In this document: piece by piece, positions 1 to 5,716 of the stretch
Position numbering within the stretch: position 1 is the stretch's first letter
Layout of the letters: every line of letters begins with the position of its first letter
Source: Candidatus Aerophobota bacterium
GTDB lineage: Bacteria; Aerophobota; Aerophobia; Aerophobales; Aerophobaceae
Reading direction: 5' to 3'
NCBI GenBank assembly: GCA_030672545.1
Contig: DAOVGF010000012.1
Coordinates: forward strand, 1 to 13,190
DNA: 13,190 nucleotides
The notes under the pieces: model-generated
What the model was told of the DNA's origin: nothing
The model's input: only the letters and a program-made list of their open reading frames with translations
Databases searched by the model: none
Translations under genes and position numbers: made by a program

Positions 1-76
1 TCACGGCCACATTAGCGGTGATGTTAGACTTTCCCGTGCCACCACGGAAAGAATGAACGGAAATAATCTTGGACAT
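1..76 (-). CDS. MinD/ParA-family ATPase, N-terminal fragment
   Basis: Only the first 25 codons lie in the window; the rest runs off the left edge. The peptide begins MSKIISVHSFRGGTGKSN. The RGGTGKS stretch (residues 11-17) is a deviant Walker A loop of the MinD/ParA/Mrp class of P-loop ATPases, which switch between membrane- or DNA-bound states in positioning and partition systems. The position usually held by the family's signature lysine (KGGxGK) is arginine here, although the P-loop lysine (K16) and serine (S17) are present. The ATG at 76-74 is supported by AAGGAG six bases upstream (complement of 83-88) and by a good promoter further upstream. It is transcribed divergently from leuA. The substrate or cargo cannot be inferred from this fragment; some unrelated P-loop protein of the same superfamily is possible but less likely. 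Confidence 0.8.
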   Translation of the reverse strand, partial: MSKIISVHSFRGGTGKSNITANVAV

Positions 77-163
77 AATTGTCTCCTTTCCATGAGCTAA
101 TTTGAATCAATTGTATCCTGAAATATCCTTGAATTCACCCAGTCTGTTATTCCAAGTAGGAAA

Positions 164-191
164 AGTATACAGAATGGATATATCGAGTCAA
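164..191 (-). promoter_or_regulatory. Sigma70-like promoter for the MinD/ParA-type gene
   Basis: Read on the minus strand, a -35 box TTGACT (complement of 186-191) and a -10 box TATACT (complement of 164-169) are separated by 16 bp. Each box matches the consensus at five of six positions. A start site a few bases beyond the -10 box would give a leader of about 80 nt before the ATG at 76. No operator is obvious. This rests on motif matching only. Confidence 0.55.
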
Positions 192-255
192 GCCACGAAG
201 TTGGAGAAATGTCCGGAGAGAATCTCCCCGCAGATGAGACCTTACCCCTTGTCTT

Positions 256-280
256 ACAACCCCTACTTGGTAGGGGTTGT
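256..280. repeat. Perfect 11-bp hairpin
   Basis: ACAACCCCTAC (256-266) and GTAGGGGTTGT (270-280) are exact reverse complements around a 3-nt loop TTG. There is no run of T after either arm, so it is not a typical intrinsic terminator. It lies between the two divergent promoters and directly left of the compound palindrome. It may be part of the same repeat island or a binding site for a dimeric protein; the sequence does not decide between these. Confidence 0.6.
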
Positions 281-285
281 GATCC

Positions 286-341
286 GGTAGCCGCAGGCTT
301 TAGCCTGCGTTTATTTGCGCAGCTTGAAAGCTGCGGCTACC
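286..341. repeat. REP/BIME-like compound palindrome
   Basis: An outer inverted repeat GGTAGCCGCAG (286-296) / CTGCGGCTACC (331-341) encloses two tight hairpins: CGCAGGCT/AGCCTGCG (292-299/302-309, 2-nt loop) and CGCAGCTT/AAGCTGCG (318-325/328-335, 2-nt loop), joined by an AT-rich linker. The left hairpin plus GGCTACC-type tail is an inverted copy of the right one. Two head-to-head palindromic units are the architecture of REP/BIME elements, which single-domain Y1 transposases (RAYTs) disperse in other bacteria. No transposase and no target-site duplication are visible here, so mobility is inference. Confidence 0.65.
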
Positions 342-385
342 ATGGCCTCTTTGCGAAAGTTAAAACTTGCGCCTACCATAACCTC
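314..385. repeat. Diverged 36-bp tandem duplication
   Basis: Positions 314-349 and 350-385 align without gaps over 36 bp, with 27 identities by eye. Both begin TTTGCG and both carry CTACCAT near the end followed by CCTC. The first copy contains the right half of the compound palindrome. The second has a decayed hairpin (CGAAAGTT 354-361 / AACTTGCG 364-371, one mismatch). The divergence suggests an old duplication or independent insertions of related repeat units. Confidence 0.6.
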
Positions 386-397
386 TGAGAAACCAAA

Positions 398-460
398 TGA
401 ACCAGATGAACGGAATAAACGGAATCAACGGAATAGACGAAATAGACTAAATAGACGGAA
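398..460. repeat. 9-bp minisatellite, seven units
   Basis: Seven consecutive 9-mers: TGAACCAGA, TGAACGGAA, TAAACGGAA, TCAACGGAA, TAGACGAAA, TAGACTAAA, TAGACGGAA. The core is roughly TARACGGAA. Because the period is divisible by three, the array is open in the leuA frame and would encode an Arg/Asn-rich tract, but it lies upstream of the proposed promoter and is therefore best treated as non-coding. Its right end is 17 bp from the -35 box, so copy-number change could alter promoter context; that effect is speculation. Confidence 0.7.
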
Positions 461-477
461 GTATCCCCAGCGTACTT

Positions 478-505
478 TTGACTTTTGCCAGCGCTTTGCT
501 ATATT
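478..505 (+). promoter_or_regulatory. Sigma70-like promoter for leuA and the downstream operon
   Basis: A -35 box TTGACT (478-483) and a -10 box TATATT (500-505) are separated by 16 bp; each differs from the consensus at one position. Transcription starting around 511-513 would leave a very short leader before the ribosome-binding GGAG (518-521) and the TTG start at 528. It mirrors the minus-strand promoter at 164-191, which has the same -35 sequence and spacing. No T-box, attenuator or leader peptide is visible in the short leader. Confidence 0.6.
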
Positions 506-527
506 TACCCAGGTGGGGGAGAGAAAA

Positions 528-2105
528 TTGAGGGAGAAAATATATATTTTTGATACTACTCTTCGGGATGGAGAGCAAACTCCCGGGGTTTCTTTGACCG
601 TTAAGGAAAAGCTAAAGATTGCCCGGGGATTGGAAAAACTTGGAGTGGACGTTATTGAAGCTGGTTTTCCGGCTGCCTCACCAGGGGAATTGGAAGCAGT
701 CAAGACGATTACCCAGGAAGTAAAAGGGCCGATTATCACGGCTCTTGCCCGGACTCTTTCCCAAGATATTGAAAGGGCCGGTGAGGCTTTAAAGTCTGCC
801 CGACAGGGTAGGATCCATACCTTTATTGCTACCTCTCCCATTCATCTTAAGTACAAGCTAAAAAAAAGCCCCGATGAAGTTCTAAAAATGGCTACCCAGG
901 CAGTGAGACTGGCTCGAGAATATGCCCCTGAGGTAGAATTCTCTCCCGAGGATGCTTCTCGTAGCCAGCCTTCCTTTCTTTATCAGATTATTACCGAGGT
1001 GATTGAGGAGGGTGCCCGGATAATTAATATTCCTGATACGGTCGGATATTCCATCCCTGAAGAGTTTAAAAGATTCATTCAGGGGATTATAGAAAATGTT
1101 TCCAATATTGATAAAGCGGTTCTCAGTGTCCACTGTCATAACGATCTGGGATTGGCTACGGCTAATTCTCTGGCCGCTATTCAAGCAGGAGCCAGGCAGA
1201 TAGAATGTACCATTAACGGAATTGGTGAGAGAGCGGGCAATGCTTCTCTGGAAGAGATAGTAATGACTCTTAAAGTTAGGGATGACTGGCTGAATTTTTT
1301 TACCAGCATCAATACTAAGAGAATCTATCAGCTCAGTCAACAGGTTGCTCATTTTACCGGAATTCCCGTTCAGCCAAATAAAGCTATAGTGGGAGATAAT
1401 GCTTTTCGCCACCAGGCTGGAATTCACCAGGACGGAGTGCTCAAGAAGAACTCTACTTATGAGATAATGAGTCCAGCTTCCATTGGGTTGAAAAGTGGAA
1501 AACTGGTTTTGGGCAAGCTCTCCGGCCGACACGCTTTCAAAGAAAAGGCCAGTCAGTTGGGATTTACTTTAAAAGACTCTCAATTGAAAGTAGCTTTTCA
1601 ATCTTTTAAGGAGCTGGCTGATAAAAAAAAGATAGTTTTTGATGAGGACCTTAGTTCCATTTTGGAAGAGCAAGTTCTTCAAGTTCCCTCCGTTTATTCC
1701 CTGGATTATATTCATACAGTAACCGGCAACAAAATACTTCCTACAGCTACGGTTAGAATAAAGAAGGGGGGGAAACTCTATCAGGAGGCAGCTTGCGGAG
1801 ATGGACCAATAGATGCTGCCTACAAAGCCATTGACCGAGTATGTAAGCTGAAGTTAGTTCTAATGAGTTATTCTCTTCGAGCGATAACCGGAGGAAAGGA
1901 CGCACTGGGAGAGGTTACCGTGAAAGTAGAGAGCCAGGGAATACTGATGAGCGGTCGGGGAGTGAGTACTGACATTATCGAAGCCGGCGCTCGGGCATAT
2001 ATAAATGCCATTAATCGCTTGATTTATCACGGGAGAAAAAAAAGTGAGGCGAGAAATCGCATTTTTAAAGAAGGAAATTCAGGGGAAAATAAACCGGATT
2101 ACTGA
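528..2105 (+). CDS. leuA: 2-isopropylmalate synthase
   Basis: Condenses acetyl-CoA with 2-oxoisovalerate, the committed step of leucine synthesis in the cytoplasm. With a TTG start at 528 the protein has 525 residues, normal for the long bacterial form. The catalytic TIM barrel opens with FDTTLRDGEQTPG (R13, D14 in the active site). The metal-binding HCHND is at residues 202-206, followed by GERAGNASLEE and HQDGVLKKNSTYEIM, which favour isopropylmalate synthase over homocitrate or citramalate synthase. The C-terminal part (from about residue 390) is the regulatory LeuA dimer domain, so leucine feedback inhibition is expected. The start is chosen because GGAG (518-521) lies six bases upstream and a promoter lies at 478-505. 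A longer open frame back to 315 only translates the repeat tracts. The last 62 nt overlap pheS, giving a tail beyond the usual LeuA end. No other leucine gene is nearby. Confidence 0.94.
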   Translation: MREKIYIFDTTLRDGEQTPGVSLTVKEKLKIARGLEKLGVDVIEAGFPAASPGELEAVKTITQEVKGPIITALARTLSQDIERAGEALKSARQGRIHTFIATSPIHLKYKLKKSPDEVLKMATQAVRLAREYAPEVEFSPEDASRSQPSFLYQIITEVIEEGARIINIPDTVGYSIPEEFKRFIQGIIENVSNIDKAVLSVHCHNDLGLATANSLAAIQAGARQIECTINGIGERAGNASLEEIVMTLKVRDDWLNFFTSINTKRIYQLSQQVAHFTGIPVQPNKAIVGDNAFRHQAGIHQDGVLKKNSTYEIMSPASIGLKSGKLVLGKLSGRHAFKEKASQLGFTLKDSQLKVAFQSFKELADKKKIVFDEDLSSILEEQVLQVPSVYSLDYIHTVTGNKILPTATVRIKKGGKLYQEAACGDGPIDAAYKAIDRVCKLKLVLMSYSLRAITGGKDALGEVTVKVESQGILMSGRGVSTDIIEAGARAYINAINRLIYHGRKKSEARNRIFKEGNSGENKPDY

Positions 2106-3051
2106 CCAAGAAGAACTAAAGCAGGTAAGAATTGAGTTTTTAGGGCGTCGACAGGGAAAGCTCACTTCTCTTCTTAAACAATTGGTCGATCTACCCCTGA
2201 AAGAAAGGCCGGAGTTAGGAAAATTAATCAATGACTTGAAATCTTATGTTCAAGAAGTTCTTGATAAGAAGGAGAAGGTAATAAATGAGGAAAAAAATAT
2301 AGAGGAAGTTGATATTACTCTTCCGGGAAAACGACCTTTTCTGGGTGGACTTCATCCTTTAACCCAGATACTCCAGGAGATCAAACGCATTTTCGCCACC
2401 CTTGGTTTTGAGGTAGTTAGAGGTCCGGAGATCGAAACTGAATATTATAACTTTGAGGCTTTGAATATGCCTAAATTTCACCCGGCTAGAGATGAACAAG
2501 ATTCCTTTTATTTGAGTAAAACTCATCTTTTGCGAACCCAGACATCTCCGGTTCAAATCAGGGTGATGGAGCAGCAAACTCCACCGGTGAGAGTCATTGC
2601 TCCAGGGAAGTGTTATCGCCGAGACGCCATAGATGCTTCTCATTATCCTATGTTTCATCAGGTGGAAGGTCTGGCCATAGATAAGGGAATGGCTTTTTCC
2701 GATCTTAAAGGAACTCTTACTTACTTTGTCCATCAAATGTTTGGTCCTAATAGGGAACTTCGTTTCCGACCCAGTTTTTTCCCTTTTACCGAGCCTAGCG
2801 CTGAGATAGACATTAGTTGCGCTATCTGTCGAGGTAAGGGATGCCGGGTTTGTTCTGGAAAGGGATGGCTGGAAATTCTTGGGGCGGGGATGGTGGACCC
2901 TGAAGTTTTTAAAAAAGTGAATTATGATCCCGAACAGTATCAGGGATTTGCCTTTGGTATGGGGGTAGAGCGAATATGTATGCTTAAGTACGGAGTCGAC
3001 GATATTCGTCACTTTTTTCAGAACGACTTGCGTTTCTTGAGACAATTTTGA
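2044..3051 (+). CDS. pheS: Phenylalanine--tRNA ligase alpha subunit
   Basis: Catalytic subunit of the alpha2beta2 synthetase that charges tRNA-Phe with phenylalanine. Length 335 residues, usual for bacterial PheS. The N-terminal about 85 residues are the tRNA-binding coiled coil. The class II catalytic core follows, with HPLTQIL, GPEIETEYYNFEALN and HPARDEQDSFYL (motif 1 region), LLRTQTSPVQIR, then FHQVEGL (motif 2) and GFAFGMGVERICMLKYG (motif 3). A four-cysteine insert, CAICRGKGCRVC, precedes GWLEILGAGMV as in many bacterial PheS proteins. The start is GTG at 2044, with GGGAG about eight bases upstream. No later ATG, GTG or TTG codon exists before the conserved RIEFLG, so the 62-nt out-of-frame overlap with leuA is probably real. 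The usual partner pheT does not follow; an FtsZ-family gene does. Confidence 0.95.
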   Translation: MRREIAFLKKEIQGKINRITDQEELKQVRIEFLGRRQGKLTSLLKQLVDLPLKERPELGKLINDLKSYVQEVLDKKEKVINEEKNIEEVDITLPGKRPFLGGLHPLTQILQEIKRIFATLGFEVVRGPEIETEYYNFEALNMPKFHPARDEQDSFYLSKTHLLRTQTSPVQIRVMEQQTPPVRVIAPGKCYRRDAIDASHYPMFHQVEGLAIDKGMAFSDLKGTLTYFVHQMFGPNRELRFRPSFFPFTEPSAEIDISCAICRGKGCRVCSGKGWLEILGAGMVDPEVFKKVNYDPEQYQGFAFGMGVERICMLKYGVDDIRHFFQNDLRFLRQF

Positions 3052-3073
3052 GAAGGAAGAGGAGAAGATAGAT

Positions 3074-4180
3074 TTGATAGAGTTTGAATCTTTAGTTTCT
3101 GGGTCCGAGAGTGAATCTGAGAGAAAAACTCTTTCTTCTATTGGGATAAAGGTCCTGGGTGTAGGTGGAGGAGCAGGTAATATTCTTTCGCGTCTCAGTC
3201 ATCTAAACACTGGGGAAAGCGAATTTCTGTTGGTAAACAGTAATGGGAAAGAGTTAAACTCCTGCAAAATAAAAAAAAAGATCCAGGTTGGTCAGAAAAT
3301 TACCGGAGGGTGGGGAACGGGTGGTGATCCTGAGGTGGGCAGGAAAATCATCCTGGCCGAACGAGATAAAATCAGAGAACTTTTAGCCGGAACGGATGTC
3401 CTTTTCTTGGTTTCCAGTCTGGGTAAGGGAATGGGGACAGGAGGAACACCAGTCATTGCTGAGGTAGCTCGAGAAATAGGTTGTTTGGTGATTGGGTTTT
3501 TTACTCTTCCTTTCCGTTTCGAGGGAAACAGAAGGGTGAAACAAGCCCGAGAAGGACTGACTAAACTTAAACAAACGGTTGATGCTCTTATGGTAGTGCC
3601 CAACGATCTTCTTCTTAACGCCAGGGGGAAAGAGGCTCTTTCTTTAAAGGAGGATATTCAAAAGATAGATGAGGTATTGAAAACAGCTATTATTGGCTTC
3701 AGAAACATTCTCTTTAACCCGGGATTAATAAACCTTGACTTTGCCGACTTTAAAGCGTTTCTTCAACAGGGGTCCCCTATTCAAATAAGTACGGGCAAAG
3801 GAAAAGGAGAAAAGGCACCTCAAGAAGCGGTAAGTCAAGCTCTAAACTTTCCTCTGGGGGGAAAAATAAATCTTCAGGGAGTCGAGAAAGTACTTATGGC
3901 TATGAAAGGGGGTAGCCGGCTCAGTTTATCTCAAGTTGAAAAAACTGTTCTGTTAATTAAAGAGAGTATTTCAGCGACTGCTGATATTACTTTTGGGGTT
4001 TACCTCGATGAAAAGCTAAGTGATGAGCTTTCTCTGACTTTGATGATGATGGGCCAGGATATTGCCTGGCAACCCAGTGAGGATAAAGATAAAGAATCCT
4101 ATCAGGAAGAAATGGATTTTAGTGTCTACGACCGGGATAATTTGGACATTCCCACTTTTCTCAGAAAGAGAAATAATTAG
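3074..4180 (+). CDS. ftsZ: FtsZ-family tubulin-like GTPase, divergent
   Basis: 368 residues, TTG start preceded by GAGGAG (3059-3064). FtsZ polymerises at the inner membrane face to form the division ring. FtsZ-like landmarks in order: IKVLGVGGGAGN (T1 loop, residues 25-36), GGWGTGGDPEVGRK, the T4 phosphate loop region GKGMGTGGTP (117-126), FRFEGNRR, VVPNDLLL, and the T7 synergy loop NLDFAD (220-225) with the D225 that completes the neighbour's GTPase site. The C-terminal half keeps TGKGKGE and SDELSLTLMM, and the end DNLDIPTFLRKR resembles the end of ordinary FtsZ. The T4 loop departs from the near-invariant GGGTGTG: K118 and M120 replace small residues, while T122 and G123 remain. It sits outside any dcw cluster, between pheS and a small membrane protein. 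It could be a second, specialised FtsZ copy or the only FtsZ of a divergent lineage. Confidence 0.85.
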   Translation: MIEFESLVSGSESESERKTLSSIGIKVLGVGGGAGNILSRLSHLNTGESEFLLVNSNGKELNSCKIKKKIQVGQKITGGWGTGGDPEVGRKIILAERDKIRELLAGTDVLFLVSSLGKGMGTGGTPVIAEVAREIGCLVIGFFTLPFRFEGNRRVKQAREGLTKLKQTVDALMVVPNDLLLNARGKEALSLKEDIQKIDEVLKTAIIGFRNILFNPGLINLDFADFKAFLQQGSPIQISTGKGKGEKAPQEAVSQALNFPLGGKINLQGVEKVLMAMKGGSRLSLSQVEKTVLLIKESISATADITFGVYLDEKLSDELSLTLMMMGQDIAWQPSEDKDKESYQEEMDFSVYDRDNLDIPTFLRKRNN

Positions 4181-4193
4181 GAGGGTATAGCCC

Positions 4194-4427
4194 GTGTGGA
4201 AAACCTGGAATCAACACAAGGGTAAGATAACCGGTGGAATGGCCGGCCTAACCATTGCTCTACTTCTAATTTTTGCCTGGCCGATTCTTCTGATCTTATT
4301 TTTGGGGATAGTCGGTATTTTTTTAGGTGGGGTTTTTGATGCTGGTAAGAGAGTTGGTGATTCCCTGGACAAATTTCTTACCCGGATAGAAGGAAATAAG
4401 GGGAAGAAGAGAGATGAGACCCCTTAA
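4194..4427 (+). CDS. Small membrane protein, DUF2273-like
   Basis: 77 residues from a GTG start; GGAGGG (4182-4187) six bases upstream supports it. A short basic N-terminus (WNQHKGKITGG) is followed by a long hydrophobic stretch at about residues 14-49, enough for one long or two short membrane helices, then a charged tail with a predicted amphipathic segment (DAGKRVGDSLDKFLTRIEG). The pattern of HKGKI, glycine-rich hydrophobic helices and a terminal LDKFL segment resembles DUF2273 small integral membrane proteins of Firmicutes-type bacteria, whose role is not established. The assignment is from memory of the family, not a search. It starts 13 nt after the FtsZ-family gene and its end overlaps the fumarase-like gene by 14 nt. 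A membrane tether or partner for the FtsZ-like protein is conceivable but inferred from position only. Confidence 0.65.
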   Translation: MWKTWNQHKGKITGGMAGLTIALLLIFAWPILLILFLGIVGIFLGGVFDAGKRVGDSLDKFLTRIEGNKGKKRDETP

Positions 4428-4965
4428 GATTCAGGCTCCTCTTGACGAGGGAATCCTGAGGAGACTCTCGGTCGGTGAAGAAGTCTTGATCAGTGGAATT
4501 ATCTATACCGCTCGCGATGCTGCCCACAGCCGGCTGATAGAATTGCTAAAGAAGGGTCTTCCTCTTCCTATCCCCCTGAAAAATCAACTTTTCTACTACA
4601 CCGGTTCTACTCCTTGCCCTCCGGGGAAAATTTTTGGTTCGGCCGGTCCTACGTCGAGTTATCGTATGGATTCCTTGACTGTTCCCTTGCTTTCCCGAGG
4701 ACTCAGGGGAATGATTGGAAAAGGTCAACGATCGGAGCAGTTCGGCCGACTGTTAAGACAATATGGAGCAGTTTATTTCCTGGCTCCAGCAGGAGCGGGG
4801 GCTTATCTATCCCAGAGAATAAAGAAAGCTGAATTGGTTGCTTTCCGGGATCTTGGACCAGAAGCAGTGTATCGGTTGTGGGTTGATGAGTTTCCCACTC
4901 TGGTGGGGATTGATACAAAGGGTAGAGATCTTTATGGAGTGCGGACAAATTTGCCGTTCTCCTAA
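4414..4965 (+). CDS. Class I fumarate hydratase beta-type subunit (C-terminal domain)
   Basis: 183 residues, the normal size for the separate beta subunit of two-subunit, iron-sulfur class I fumarases and tartrate dehydratases, which interconvert fumarate and malate or dehydrate tartrate. Family landmarks: VLISGIIYTARDAAHSRL (IYTARDAAH at residues 30-38), FYYTGSTPCPPGKIFGSAG, GPTSSYRMD (78-86), GMIGKGQ, YFLAPAGAGAYL, VAFRDLGPEAVYRLWVDEFP. The iron-sulfur cluster ligands reside in the alpha subunit, which is not adjacent here although the two genes usually lie side by side. The ATG at 4414 overlaps the DUF2273-like gene by 14 nt. Fumarase and L(+)-tartrate dehydratase cannot be separated from this subunit alone, so no symbol is given. 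If no alpha subunit exists elsewhere in the genome, its function must be different. Confidence 0.88.
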   Translation: MRPLKIQAPLDEGILRRLSVGEEVLISGIIYTARDAAHSRLIELLKKGLPLPIPLKNQLFYYTGSTPCPPGKIFGSAGPTSSYRMDSLTVPLLSRGLRGMIGKGQRSEQFGRLLRQYGAVYFLAPAGAGAYLSQRIKKAELVAFRDLGPEAVYRLWVDEFPTLVGIDTKGRDLYGVRTNLPFS

Positions 4966-4987
4966 AAATGTAGAAAGGGAGTAAATT

Positions 4988-5716
4988 TTGAGAAAAGATA
5001 GAAGATTGGCTAACCAGATGCGTTCTGTCCAGATTGAAGAAGGTTTACTCAAATACGCTCAGGGTTCAGCCTTGATTTCTGTAGGAAATACCAGAGTAAT
5101 TTGTGCTGCCATGGTGGAGGAAGGTGTTCCAGTATTTTTAAGAGGGACCAATAAGGGTTGGCTAACTGCGGAATACAACATGTTGTCTTATTCTACTCCC
5201 ACCAGAGCTGCTCGGCGGGTAGGACAAAAAAAAGGAAGATCCCAGGAAATCCAGAGGATGATAGGAAGAGCCCTCAGGGCGGTAGTTGACTTGAGCAACT
5301 TTTCTTCCTTTACTATCTGGTTTGACTGTGATGTGCTCCAAGCTGACGGAGGCACCAGGTGTGCGGCTATCACGGGTTGTTTTTTTGCTCTTATGCAGGT
5401 AGATAAATGGCTAAGGGATAAAGGAATGTTGCAGGGTCCACTTATTAAGGAATCTCTGGCCGCAGTTAGTGTGGGTGTGGTTGAAGATCAGAGCCTATTG
5501 GACCTTTCTTATCAGGAGGATTCTCGGGCTGCCGTGGATATGAATGTGGTTATGACAGGCTCAGGTAAATTAGTGGAACTTCAGGCAAGTGGAGAGGAAG
5601 CCTTCTTTAGTCGTCAGACACTCAGTGAGTTGTTAGATTTGGCTGAGGAAGGAATAAAACAACTTATCCAATTGGAAAAACAAATGGCCGGAGAAAAACG
5701 ATGGAGCTGGTTTTAG
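4988..5716 (+). CDS. rph: Ribonuclease PH
   Basis: Phosphorolytic 3'-5' exoribonuclease that trims tRNA precursors, using phosphate and releasing nucleoside diphosphates. 242 residues, the family's usual size. The N-terminus (RKDRRLANQMRSVQI) corresponds to the canonical R-x-D-x-R start. GRSQEIQRMIGRALRA (from residue 83) is the phosphate-binding helix with R84, and DCDVLQADGGTRCAAITG (113-130) and DLSYQEDSRAAVDMN are the other hallmark blocks, all intact. The start is TTG at 4988, with AAAGGGAG (4974-4981) six bases upstream. It follows the fumarase-like gene by 22 nt and overlaps rdgB by 16 nt; rph-rdgB is a common bacterial pair. Confidence 0.96.
   Translation: MRKDRRLANQMRSVQIEEGLLKYAQGSALISVGNTRVICAAMVEEGVPVFLRGTNKGWLTAEYNMLSYSTPTRAARRVGQKKGRSQEIQRMIGRALRAVVDLSNFSSFTIWFDCDVLQADGGTRCAAITGCFFALMQVDKWLRDKGMLQGPLIKESLAAVSVGVVEDQSLLDLSYQEDSRAAVDMNVVMTGSGKLVELQASGEEAFFSRQTLSELLDLAEEGIKQLIQLEKQMAGEKRWSWF

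Noticed and set aside
256..280. Intrinsic terminator
   Set aside because: The stem is perfect and GC-containing, but no T-run follows on either strand and no gene ends nearby.
102..290. A 62-codon open frame in the intergenic region
   Set aside because: No recognisable protein, no ribosome-binding site of note, and it runs through the minus-strand promoter and the 256-280 hairpin.
314..460. CRISPR array
   Set aside because: The 36-bp and 9-bp repeats are directly adjacent, with no unique spacers, and no cas gene is present.
315..527. An upstream extension of leuA adding 71 residues
   Set aside because: It translates the palindromic repeats and the 9-bp array into Arg/Asn-rich low-complexity sequence, lies mostly upstream of a good promoter (478-505), and lengthens LeuA beyond the family norm. 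TTG 528 has a proper ribosome-binding site.
882..1532. Long minus-strand open frame inside leuA
   Set aside because: Antisense to a clear gene; its translation resembles no protein and has no ribosome-binding context.
2359..3045. Long minus-strand open frame inside pheS
   Set aside because: Antisense shadow of conserved pheS codons; no protein-like features.
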